Shown here piece after piece: positions 35,478-47,355 of a stretch of 64,000 bases of DNA. How positions within the stretch are numbered: position 1 is the stretch's first letter; every line of letters starts with the position of its first letter. The notes under the pieces were generated by a model, which was not told the origin of the DNA, made no database searches, and was given only the letters and a program-made list of their open reading frames with translations. The position numbers were made by a program, and so were the translations under genes. This DNA comes from Solanum dulcamara. Its lineage: Eukaryota; Streptophyta; Magnoliopsida; Solanales; Solanaceae. The stretch lies in contig NC_077245.1 in NCBI RefSeq assembly GCF_947179165.1, forward strand, positions 25,748,740-25,812,739, written 5' to 3'.

Positions 35478-35935
35478 ATTTTCATGTTTAGAAGATAAGG
35501 GCATTAGAAATGAAGATGCTTAGATGGATGTGTGAGTATATTTAGGAGAGACAAAATTAGGAACGAAGATACTCGGGGCAAGGTGGGAGTGACCTTTGTG
35601 GTAGACAAGATTCGGAAAGTGATATTGAGATGATTTGGGCATATGTGAAGAGGAGGACCATAGATGGAGCAAGTGAGGAGATGTGAGAGGTTGACACTGA
35701 CAAATCTAAGGAGATGTAGAGGTAGATCGAGAAAGAATTGAGAAGAGATTATTAGATAAGACATGACACATCTTCAATTTATCGAGGACTTGACCTTAGT
35801 TGGAAGAGCATCGAGGTTGAGAATTAGGGTAGACAATTAGTAGATAGTCAAATAACTTCTCTCTTTCTAGAAGTAGAACTTGGTTCTAGGTTGGAGAGCC
35901 TATCTGCTCCCTTATCAGTATTATTATTATTATGC
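35478..35935 (+). mobile_element. RTE-type LINE 3'-end fragment
   Basis: Between stops the plus strand encodes RRDKIRNEDTRGKVGV, then DKIRKVILR and FGHM.R (family form RWFGHVKRR, the Trp codon here is TGA), then RCRGRSRKN and HLQFIEDLTL. This is the C-terminus of plant RTE-like LINE proteins. It ends in a short TTA repeat (about 35920-35932), a simple-repeat tail as usual for this class. Only the tail end is present. Confidence 0.75.
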
Positions 35936-38392
35936 TAGCATTATCTTATTTCTTCAATTTAATTACTATTGTTATTAGTTTTACTTTGGTTATCTTTATT
36001 ATTATTTTTGTTAATACTTTTATTTCTTCAATAATTTTACCATTGCTTATTTACTCTTGCATTTTTTTTTTCAAATCTATTTTGAAAAATGGTTTTTCTT
36101 GGATCGATGGTGTCATACCCTAACTTAGAGATGCAATTAGCACCTGCTGCTACACTTGACTTTGAGCCTACCCTTGTTGGAAAACTATACTACCAGCGTA
36201 ATACTGGCTGCAAAATCAAGAAAATAAATAAGTATATCTTAGTTTAAAAATAAGTCATCTGCCAGTAAAATCCCTGTCGACAAAACCTGCAATCAACTCA
36301 GTTAATTCAAGCAATTCGTATAAAATAGAAATTATATTATGTGTGGGTTGTCAAGGCCACCATGATATCTAGAAACATATATATATCATAGAAACGTATA
36401 AACTGGACATATAATTACATATATGAAGAAGGCCAACAGGCTAACAATGCACATCTATATAATCCAAAGTTGCAATCCTCTACGAGTAGTAAAGTTTGGC
36501 CGGAATAGGTCCCATCCTACCCAAAACTATTTACAACAAAAGCTAACAAACCTCAAAAATTTGGTAGATTCAAAAGAAAGAGGCTAGCAGACCTGCTGGA
36601 AACTCAATTGTGTTGCTAGGCAGGTCTATTGGGAGCTGCAGGTGTGAATGCAACGCCCTCAAGCAATGAGGCGTCAGTACGAGATTATGTACAGATCATG
36701 TAAGGCGAGATAATAACTAAGTAGGAATTATAAAGTACCGAAGGAAATTAAATTAGAGAGCCAAAGATAAACTGAGCACTTACCTGTACCTGTATCTAAG
36801 CATACCAAAAGTAATCAAACAATAACCTAATCGAGCACCCATAAGCTTGACAGGTACAAACAGAAAACAAGACCACCTACCCGAGCTTCCATAAGTTTGA
36901 AAGGTGTCAATTCAGTCTATATACCTCTATCATTAGTCCACGGACCTCGTAAAAATTCATTTCATTTTAGTAGTTCCTCAGATACCCTACATATAGCCTC
37001 GAACGCCATCGTTATGTCCACTAGCCCATTAGGCACTTTATATATCATAATATCTCCTTAGGCATTCTTTATATAGATTCGAAGGCAATCAGGACCTTTT
37101 AATATCCCCATAGGCATCATGTATCCCTTTTAGGCATCAATATAGCCTCGTAGTCCTCTTAGACAATCGAGCGGCCCATAAGTGAACATGACTCAATATA
37201 ATCCCGTAGATAATCATAATAGCCCATTGACTTCATATTAGTCCCGAAGGCAGTCAGAATAACCCCTTGGCTTTCACTTATCTCAATATCCCCTTAGACA
37301 AGCTGTATATAGACCTATAGGTAAATGTCACATTTCTGCAGCTAATCACAATAGCCCCAAGGGCAACAACGAACAATCCAATAGCCTGAAGGCAAATAAT
37401 TTAGCTATAAGCAACCTATATGAATAGTCTCTAAGACATACCTAACATTGAGTCGCTCCTAAAAAAATGAGAATCCCAACAAGGGAGGAATGTAACAACT
37501 CAAGTAAACAACAACCAACAATCATGGCTACGAGTATACAACGATAACAATCCTGTTGTATTGCTCCTAAGCTTTAAGAAAATATGCCAAAAGAAGGGAC
37601 TAGCCTTAACATACCTTTTCCAATGATTTCAAGTGGCCTATTGACTTCCGCTCGAACCCTTCTTGATACTAAAATATAGAACGATCATAATCAACACATA
37701 ATATGAGACACTATGATAATCGGAAAAAGATATACAGATTTTCATTGTAAATTACTATTTGCGGCTTATCAAAGTTAAGAATCAATGAAAGAAGGATCTC
37801 ACCTTGATATTAAATGCATAATTTAGATCGAAACCTTAAAATATAGTTAAATCCCTGCTTTCCAAACACCAACAAAGATACGTTATGAAATCAACGGGAT
37901 ATTTTATACCACGATGATGAGCTTAACTTGTAGAACAACTTTCGTCAAGGACTTAGGCCAAGAAAATCAATAAATAAGGGTGATTTTTGATTTGTATTAT
38001 TTTAGTTTTTGATTAACAACGTTATTTTGAGAAAAAAATGAAAAAGATGACCGTTTATCAACTTCCACCGACTTGGGCCCACTTCACATGCTTGCTTGCC
38101 GTCTCGCAAAAATACAAATATCTCTATATTTTGTAGTCGTACGTATAAACGAATGAATTGATGAGTAGGAAACTAGACTCATAGACCTTCGATTTGATAG
38201 ATTGTGGGCCCTCTAACTCTTTCCAGAGAGAAAAACTGACATTTGACCCAAATTTCAGAGAATTCATTGAAGTAACTAACTTTTACACTGACTTTTATTT
38301 TACAACTTGCTTGATATCGAAACTTAAAATATGACTATTGAACAATTCAAATATGTAATACCACATCCTTCATAACTTATTAATAACTCTTA

Positions 38393-40524
38393 GGCCTCAT
38401 TTGTTTGCACTTAATGGAGGTCTGAATATGAATGATTCACACCTAAGCGCATTAAGTGCATTTGTTTTTTCTTAAAAAATATCTCTTAATAGGTCTGAAT
38501 ACATTTGACCGAATCATATCTGTAAAATAGTATTAATACCATTTAGATTTTAAAATTCACGCTTTAATTTCTCTCGCTGAACTCACGCTCTTTTTTCTTT
38601 TTCAAAGCAACTTCATTCTTCCTCACCTCTTTCAACTATCAATCAATCGACCCAATATTTTCTCTTGAACCAGTAAATTATCAAATCCCGTTTGGGTATT
38701 CTGGAATCCAATCCACTATTTTTATTAGTATTTTAAATGCTAGGTTTCAGTTGTGAAATTAGGATTTAAAGAGACCAACAAGATGTCGACAACTTAAGCC
38801 TAACAAAGGAAAAATAAAGTGTTGAGATTTCTATGAGAAAATAAAGAAAAATAAGAGCAATGAGAGTAGATATTTTACCATTAAGAGTTATCGTTGAGTT
38901 ACAAAATTCTGAAATGGTTGAAATTTTTAAAGATAGCTTTGATTTATCTTTTAAATATGTTTTGAGTTATCTTTGAGACCACCCGGGAATGAAGAGCAGG
39001 GTGGTCTAGAAATTTGTACTTTTCATTCTGTAGTTACAAAATTTCTCCTCTTTTTAAATATAAATGGTTAATTATCTTTTTATTTAAATTAGAGATAAGT
39101 GTCAATAATACATCTGAACTATCCCTATTTTTTGAGTTTCATACCTAAACTATTGAGAGTGTGCGTTTCATACCTAAACTATCGTTTATTAGTTTGAGAA
39201 ACACACCTCTCTTTTATATTTCACTCTCATCATGATGTGTGTACTACACTTTCTCTTTCATTTTAAAAAAATTATCACGTCATACTCCACATGAACAAAA
39301 CATTCCACCTTAACAAAAATTAAATAAATTATTAAAATTAGTTAAAATTAAAAATTAAAGTATTACTATATAAAATAAAATATAAAATATTTTTTTACCT
39401 CACTTCATCACTTTCTCTCACCATACCCTCCCCCTCCCCCCCTCCCCCGCCAACAATTTTTTAGTTTTATTTTTATTTATTAAATTTCTTTTATAAAATT
39501 TCTTTAAAAAATTCTTACTTCATATCCCCCCGCCCCCCTCTCTTAAAATAATAATCTATATATATTTTTTAAAAATAAAAAAATTCTATCCCACCCCCCT
39601 AACCCTCCACTTCCAAAAAAATTTCTCGTTTTGTATTATATATATACATATGATTTTAGAAAAATATTTTGTACCTGCCGCAAGACTTTTCTTAAAATAA
39701 TTTTTTTTATTTCTGTTATATTCGGTACGCAAGTAAACAAATATTTTCCTAAAAATATATGTACATATCTAACATAAAATGAGAAAAATATATATATAAA
39801 AATATAAGTTAAGAGCGGGGGAATAGATGGGGTGGTTATAATTTTTTTAAGAATAAAAATAATAACATTTTTGAGGAAGGAATGGGGGAGGGGGTGAAGT
39901 ATGCATTTTTTAAAAATATTTTGTAAAAGAAATTTTAAAAAAATAAAAACGATGAGGATTGTGTGGGGGGGAGGAGGGGGGAGGTGGTGGAATGCGTGAG
40001 CAAACTGTTTTAAATTTTACTTTTTTTTAAAAATAATTTCTTTTTAAAAAAAGTAATTTATTTATAAAAATAATATATTTTTTTTGGGATAGAAATATTT
40101 TAGTTTTTACCTTTTAGCTAATATTAATAATTTATTTAATTTTTGTTAAGGTGAAATATTTTATATATGTAGAATGTCATGTGTCAAGGTTTTTTAAAAA
40201 AATAGAGAAAATAGAGTGAGTGCATTACACACACCACTGATGTGTGTTTCTCAAATTAATAAGTGATAGTTTAGGTATGAAACTCACACTTTCAATAGTT
40301 TAGGTATAAAATTTAAAAAGAGGGGATAATTTAGGTGTATTTTTTATACTTATCTCTTTAAATTATATATTTATGATGTTTAAAAATAATATATTATGCA
40401 CATTTAGATGTTGAAAAACAAACAGTCTTAATCATTCAGCATTCAGATCTAAAAATAATATTTTAATCATTTAGATATACATTCAGATTCAAACATCTTA
40501 ATTTTAATGAAAACAAATGAGTCA
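38393..40524. mobile_element. Harbinger-like non-autonomous element B
   Basis: 2,132 bases with ends GGCCTCATTTGTTTGCACTT and, on the other strand, TGACTCATTTGTTTTCATTA. TTA duplicates flank it (38390-38392, 40525-40527). Ends match element A (28501-29636) in the opposite orientation. A Mutator-like foldback element at 39092-40356 accounts for more than half its length. Confidence 0.87.
39092..40356. mobile_element. Mutator-like foldback element, perfect 9-bp duplication
   Basis: 1,265 bases flanked by identical TTTAAATTA (39083-39091 and 40357-40365). The ends are long inverted repeats. From the left: GAGATAAGTGTCAATAATAC, then TTTCATACCTAAACTAT twice, then TTAGTTTGAGAAACACAC. The right end on the other strand gives the same order. 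The arms continue inward through C-rich (about 39427-39450) and matching G-rich (about 39963-39982) tracts, so nearly the whole element can fold back. No transposase. A 9-bp duplication with long inverted repeats fits MULEs. Confidence 0.9.
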
Positions 40525-40642
40525 TTAGTCTTGCAACGAAAGTACAAATTAATATAAATATTCCAAAAGGGTGGAATGTTACAGATGTTCAATAAAAAAA
40601 TATTTTTCTCTATTCTATAAAAATAGAAATAAGATTTGTATA

Positions 40643-42262
40643 TGTAGCGACCTGTCCCCGTCATTATGGATAGGCCAATGGGTAAAAAAAATTTGTGCTA
40701 GAAAACTTCGAGCAGTAACTTCGGAAAATTTGAGCCTAGGCCAGACTTGGATGAGTTCTGAGTCAGGCGAGGTCTAAGGTGACCTGGTGATAAGTGGGGG
40801 ATCAAATCGGTGATTTTATTAAATTAGTAGATATCCAAGATAATACGAAGCATTTACGGCTTCATGAAATCGCATTCATGTGAGTAAAACTCCCAGAATT
40901 GGATTTGGCGTGAAGGATATGATTTAAGACACCATGTGATGAAGGTGTGTTGTGAAATGGGAGTTTGGAGCTCAAGTTCTAAACTCTCTATTTCCGTGCA
41001 ACCCGCCAGAGTGGGGCTGCCAGTGCGGGATGGTCCTACTGTGGCGAGACAATCGCGACTTAAGTCGGGGAAAACCTCCAAAAATGGTATTCTTCTACAA
41101 AAACTATTCTTAAGACGTTACGAGGTGAACTAGGGGAATTATACTATGATTCGACTAAGGTAGACCACTATATTGATCCTTTGTATGTATTTACTGTTTT
41201 TAGACCAAGAACAAGCGGAAGAACCCAAAAAGGAAACACTCTTGCATCTTAAGGTGGTGAAGCTCTCTAATTCGAGGTAAGTGATGGTTTTGTTTCCTGT
41301 ATGTGTTCATGTACTTGTTAAATTGCTTCATTGTATGCACGTGTGTATATGAATAGGAAAGTATGTTGTCAAATATGTGAAATAATCACTTACTGGCATG
41401 TTCTATGATGAACCTGTTCTTAGTGTTATAATGTGGACTATTGTTGGTAATTTGTGATTTGAATTGCATAATTGGATTGAGTGTCACGTACTGATACATA
41501 ATTGGATCGGGTGTCATATTTCGACATATTTGGATTGGGTGTCACATTTCGACATAATTTTTGGATCGGCTGTCACATTCCGTCACAAATTAAGTATTTG
41601 TAGGTCCCATGAGAGGACCCTTATGTGAAGTTGCATGATATTGAGATTGTTGAGCTGTGGTCTCGCTGAGTACTGATTGATATGAAACGATTAAGCTTAT
41701 TCTATATATATGTGCTTACTATGTTGAGTTTATTGTCCATAATCCATTTACTGGCAAGCCGGTAATCCTACCAGTATACTGTTATTTTAGTGTACTGATA
41801 CTACACTTTCTTTATCTTTGTTGAGGACAAGGCATATTCAGCCGGCTGTGGAGAGACCTTATTTAGAGGAGTGACAATTGTTTGAGTTCTAGGGTGAGCT
41901 GTTCTTTCAGGCTGCCGTGGACTCTCTTTATTTCTAGTCCTTCTTCCGGGACTTAGATGTTTAACACTGGTTTACTTTTAATGACTTTATTTGGGATTGC
42001 ATTCCCTTTCCTATACTTGATGACTTGCTTAGAGTTTTGGTACGATTGACTTTTAGTTCCTAGGTATTTTTACATGTTTAGGGGTTGTTGACTAGACTTT
42101 ACTGACTTTATGGAAAACTCAGCCTTATTTTTATTAAATTAAGCTACTTCTATATCTTTTACACTTCTTGCATCTTGTGAATGTGATAGTTGGGCTGTAT
42201 TAATGGTTCTCCCACCGGAGGGTTAGTGTGGGTGTCAGTTATGGAGGGTTGGGGTCGTGACA
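40643..42262 (+). repeat. 5' LTR of the gypsy element
   Basis: It begins TGTAGCGACCTG and ends GGGGTCGTGACA, 1,620 bases. It contains short repeats of GGATYGGGTGTCAYATTTC (about 41470-41590), shared with the solo LTR at 54408-56239. It is about 150 bases shorter than the 3' LTR, chiefly because a block present near 47840-48010 is missing here. Confidence 0.9.
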
Positions 42263-42266
42263 AAGT

Positions 42267-42278
42267 TGGTATCAAATC
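42267..42278 (+). other. Degenerate primer binding site of the gypsy element
   Basis: TGGTATCAAATC, following the LTR end closely. It resembles the initiator methionine tRNA complement TGGTATCAGAGC, with its last part mutated. Confidence 0.7.
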
Positions 42279-42899
42279 CTTAGGTTCGTTGATATCGTCG
42301 TACCAAAATGAGTCTAGTAGAGTCTTGCGGAATGGTAAGGCAACGTCTGTACTTTTCTTCGAGAGGCTACAAGACTAAAGGAAAAGTTTCTCTATCTTCT
42401 TTCCTTCGTGCTATAACTTGATTCCAATTGATAGCTGGTGATCCAAATTAGTATCTAACTTCTTTCACTCTCTTGTTCGCTGATGGTGAACACCCGCTAC
42501 AATGGTGTTCAACCCGTAGCTCTAGTTGAACCGAAAGAAGAGCCAACTGTATGAGGGTGCGACCAAGGTAGAGAAAGGAGAGGGAGGCAAGACAGAGGCC
42601 GAAGGAGAGTAGAACCCGCCAAGAGTGAGGCTCCAGTTGAAGAAGTACTAGTGGGTGAGGCACCTCCCACTCCACAGAATGAGTTAGAGGGGAATCTAGA
42701 GGTTGGGGAACAAGAAAGAGTTTCTTAATAGGAGGAAGAAAGAGTTTCTTAACAGGAGGAAGACACCAAAGCTGGGGCTGCTAGTCCTAAGTGGGTTGGC
42801 TGGCACTGGCGTCATTCCCACCATGCCCACAATACCAGCTCCCGTTTCTCGCCCTTTTGCTGCTGCAGATCCGCTAGTAAATGAGGTAGTAGGCACTGA

Positions 42900-45800
42900 T
42901 GCCTTTTTCCAACTACTCATGGTCCCTATTATGACCAGCACTAAGATGACATGCTCACCAAGTTCCTAAAACTTAATCCCCTAGTTTTCCATGGTTCTAA
43001 AAATGATGATACATATGAGTTCATTCTTGATTACTATGAGAGGTTGCATAAACTGGGCATTGTACATCAACATAGGATAGAATTTGTGACATTTTAGCTG
43101 CAGGGTGAGGCTTAGCAGTGGTGAGGGCTTATGTAGAATGTCATTCACTAGTGTTGCCCCTACCTACTTGGGTCTAGTTCCATGCTCTGTTCTTGGAAAA
43201 CTATGTACCACGCATTTTGAGGGACCACAAAAATGATGAGTTCATGGCCTTGGAATAGGGTGGTGTGTTAGTGGTTGCTTATGAAGCCAAATTTCATGTG
43301 CTGTCCAAGTATGCTACTCAGTTGGTAACTAGAGAGGAAGAGAGGATCCGATTGTTTGTGAAGGGGTTGAACCCCGAATTTCAAGTGTTGTCTGTTCACA
43401 TGACTTCACCATCAGGAGTTTCAATGAAGTCACTAATTTTGTGAAGAAGGTAGAGAGTGTGAGGAGAAATGGGCAAGCCAAAGCTTTGGGTAAGAAGCCC
43501 AAGAGCACAGGTTATTTTTAGGGATCCTATTCTAAAAGGTTCAGACAGGCCGATAATTCCAGCTCGACTGATTCAGTCATCTTTGTCCGCTTCTACTAGC
43601 AGTTTTTCAGGTACTCTGTAACAGTATCAGGCCTAGAGGGTCAAGTAACATCTTTTCTAACCAGCAGACCATCTTTTGAGTACAGTTGTTTCAATTTTGG
43701 AGAACTAAGGAATGTAAGGAGAGAATGTCCCCACCCATGCGGGACAGTTTCAGCATCCCAGCAGGTAAGAGAAGTAGTACCCGCAGTCGGGGAAGGCAAT
43801 GGTAGAGGACGTCTATAAGGTAGGCAAAGAGTAAACCATAGAGGCCGTGGGAGCCGAGGTAATGGTAGTGCAGGTGGAGGAGCAGCATAGACAGGCATGG
43901 AGGTGTCCCATCAAGATGACCGGGCTCAGTTTTATGCATTTTTGGGCAAGACCAAGGCATAGGCATCTGATGTAGTGATCACATGTACTATTCTTTTCTG
44001 CAATCGGATAGCACTGTTTTATTTGATCCGGGGTCTACTTATTTGTATGTGTCCATGAAGTATGACTTGGGTTTTGATGCATTATATTGATATACTTGAT
44101 GCCCTTGTCCATGTTTCTACCTCTGTCGGAGAGTCGGTCATAGTCACTCATGTCTATCGTGCTTGTTCTGTGATGTTTATGGGATTCCAGACTTGGGTTG
44201 ACTTGGTATTTTTATACATGACCGATTTTGATGTAATCTGAGGCATGACTTGATTGTCCCCCTATTTTATTGTACTTAACTATAATGATAAGACTGTGGC
44301 TCTAGAAATCTTGGGGAGGGAAATGTTAGAGTGAGAAGAGGTGTACAAGACCAAGCCAGCCAAGGTCATATCCTTTCTACGGACTAGAAAAATAGAGGGG
44401 AAGGGTTGTTTGGCCTATCTGGCCCATATTCGAAATGTTGATGTAGAGTCACCCTCTATTGAGTCTATTCCGGTAGTATGTGAGTTTCCAGAAGTGTTTC
44501 CTTCAGATTTGCCTGGTATGCCTCCCGATAGAGACATAGACTTCTACATTGACTTAGAGTCGGGCACTCGCCCAATTTCTATCCCTTCCTACCATATGGC
44601 TCCAGCAAAGCTGAGAAAGCTTAAGGCTTAAATCCAAGAACTTCTTGATGAGGGACTCATCCATCTTAGTGCTTCTCCTTGGGGTGCTCCAATGTTATTC
44701 GTTAAAAAAATGATCGTAGTAGGAGAATGCGTATTGATTAAGGTTACAATTCAGAATAAATATCCATTGCCACGTATTGATGACCTATTTAATCAGTTGC
44801 AAGATGCATCAATCTATTCAAAGATTGATCTAAGGTATGGGTATCATCAATTGAAGATTAGGCCCGAGGATGTGCCCAAAACAACTTTTAGAATCGGGTA
44901 GGGCACTATGAATTTTTTGTAATGTGTTTTGGGATGAACAATGCACCTGCAGCCTTCATGAGTTTGATGAATGGGGTGTTCAAACCATTCCTAGATTCAT
45001 TCATTATCGTGTTTATAGATGATATCTTGGTGTATTCAAAGAGTGAGCAGGAACATGAAGATCATCTTTGTATTGTTCTAGGTGTTCTGGAAAAATAGAA
45101 GTTGTACGCAATATTCTCTAAGTGTGAGTTCTGGTTGCCTTCAGTTTCCTTTTTGGGTCATGTTGTTTCAAAGGAAGGGGTATGGTAGACCCATAGAAGA
45201 TTGAAGTAGTTAAGAACTGGGGTTGGCCTAGCTCCGTGACCGAGGTTAGGAGTTTTGCGAGACTAGCAAGTTATTATCACCAGTTTGTAAAGAACTTTAC
45301 TTCCATTTCTACTCATTTAACCAGACTGACTCAAAAGGAGGTACAATTCGAGTAGACTGACAAATGCAAAGAGAGCTTCCAAAAGCTTAAGACTCTTCTG
45401 GATACAATACCTATCTTGACCTTGCTGATTGAATATAAAGACTTTATTGTATAGTGTAATGCTTCACATTAAGGTTTGGGTGATGTGTTGATACAGGATA
45501 AGAATGTTGTAGATTATACTTCACGATAGTTAAAAGTACATGAGAGAAACTACCCGACTCATGACTTGGAGTTGGCAGCAGTAGTGTTTACACTGAAAAA
45601 TCTAGAGGCATTATTTTATGGCATCAAGTCTGACGTGTTTACCGATCACCGCAGTTTGCAGCATGTGTTCACCTAGAAAGACTTAAATTTGAGACAGCGA
45701 AGGTGGACTGAGTTGCTCAAAGACTATGATGTCACCATCCAGTATCATCCAGGTAAGGTTAATGTGGTAGCAGACGCATTAAGCCAGAAATCGGTTAGCA

Positions 45801-47345
45801 TGGGCAGTATAACCAGTTTGGGAGCCTAGAAGCAGCCCTTGGCTAGAGAGATTCAAGCCTTGGAGGCCAAGTTCATGAGACTAGACATCTCGGAAAAAGG
45901 TGGGGTGATGGCCAGCGTTTCTAAGGCCCACTTTTATAGAGGAGATTAAGGCCAAACAATTTGAAGATGTAAATTTGAACGATATTAGGAAAATAGTTTT
46001 TATGGGCAAGGCCCAAGATTTAGCACTTGATGCAGGTGGGGTGCTCAACTTTAGGGGAAGGATTTGTGTTCCCCGGGTGGGTGGCATAATTCAAAAAGTT
46101 CTGTCTGAATCTCATGATTCGTGATATTCTATTCACCTTGGAGTAATCAAGATGTACCAAGACTTGAAACGGCTGTATTGGTGGCCGGGTATGAAGAGAG
46201 ACATAACTGAATATGTAACCAAGTTTCAGAATTGCCAATATGTGAAATATGAACATCAAAGACCTGAAGGTTTACTTCAAAGAATGGTCATTCCTGAATG
46301 AAAGTGGGAAAGAATAGTCATGGATTTCGTGGTAGGACTTCCCAAGACTTTTGGGAAGTATGATTCCATTTGGGTGGTGGTTGACAGGTTGACAAAGTCC
46401 GCACACTTCATTTCGGTTAGAGTGGACTACAACGTACAATAGTTGGCAAAGATTTACGTGAAAGAGATAGTAAGGCTGCACGGGATGCCCCTTTCCATCA
46501 TTTCGAACCGTAGTACGCAATTCACTTCTAAATTTTAGGGAAAGTTGTGTGAAGATATAGACACTCAGCTCATGTTGAGCACAGCCTTGCACCCACATAG
46601 AAGACTATCCAGGTGATGGAAGATATGTTGAGGGCAAGTGTGATCGACTTTGGGGGATATTGGAACAAGTTATTACCCTTGTCTGAGTTCTCCTGCAATA
46701 ATAATTACTATTCCAACATTGAGATGGAACCATTCGAATCTCTTTATGGGAGGGGATGCCGGTCTCCTATAGGGTGGTTTGAAGCTGGAGAGGTGGAGCC
46801 TTTGGGGATAGAGTTAGTGAAGGATGCTCAAGATAAAGTAAGAAACATCCAAGCTAAGCTTCTAGTGGTTTAGAGTCGTCAAAAAGAGTATGTTAACCTT
46901 AAAGTGAGGGATATAAAGTTCCAGGAAAGTGAGAAAGTGCTCTTAAAAGTGTCACTTGTTAAGGGGGTAATGAGGTTTGGTAAAAAAGGCAAGTTGAGTC
47001 CTCTCTATATTAGCCCTTTGGAAATTCTTGACTATGTAGGGCCAATGGCGTACATATTGACCTTACCACCTAGTTTATCTGGAGTACACCTGGTATTCCA
47101 TGTGTCGATGCTGAAAAAGTACCATGAAGATGGGGATTACATCATTAAATGAGACTCAGTTTTATTAGACAAGGATCTCCAGTCTAAGGAAGAGCCGACT
47201 GCAATCCTTGATCGTGATGTCTGGAAACTGAAGACTAAAGAGATCAACATGGTAAAGTGCAATGGAAGAATCATTCAGCGGAGGAAGCTACTTGGGAGAC
47301 CGAAAAGGACATGCGAGACAATTATCCTCAATTGTTCTTCGCAAT
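42900..47345 (+). pseudogene. Gypsy gag-pol with chromodomain remnant
   Basis: Gag is readable near 42950-43130 ([32 protein letters not shown]). A broken zinc knuckle at about 43682 reads CFNFGELRNVRREC, missing the second Cys and the His. Protease is near 44009 (LFDPGSTYLYV). RT follows: EFPEVFPSDLPGMPP near 44490, [12 protein letters not shown] near 44820, and catalytic FIDD at 45012-45023. RNase H is near 45620-45790 ([25 protein letters not shown]). Integrase covers about 46100-46600: the zinc finger has FQNC for Cxx[10 protein letters not shown] is intact, and the second catalytic site reads SNRSTQF where the family has SDRGTQF. The chromodomain tail near 47257-47340 (EEATWETEKDMR) follows a one-base frameshift. 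Many stops; not functional. Confidence 0.9.
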
Positions 47346-47355
47346 TGGTATCTAT

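Larger units (their letters stand above)
36111..40583 (-). mobile_element. Solo gypsy-type LTR, minus strand, interrupted by DNA elements
   Basis: The plus strand starts TGTCATACCC and ends GGAATGTTACA, so the LTR runs TGTAACATTCC...GGGTATGACA on the minus strand. It is flanked by GATGG (36106-36110) and GATGT (40584-40588), a 5-bp duplication with one change. Net length without the nested Harbinger-like element is about 2.34 kb. The stretch 36900-37450 has irregular repeats built on AGGCA and ATAGCC. No internal region, hence a solo LTR. Confidence 0.82.

Noticed and set aside
45881..46598. Minus-strand frames inside the gypsy pol
   Set aside because: Antisense of clearly recognisable integrase sequence; no independent support.
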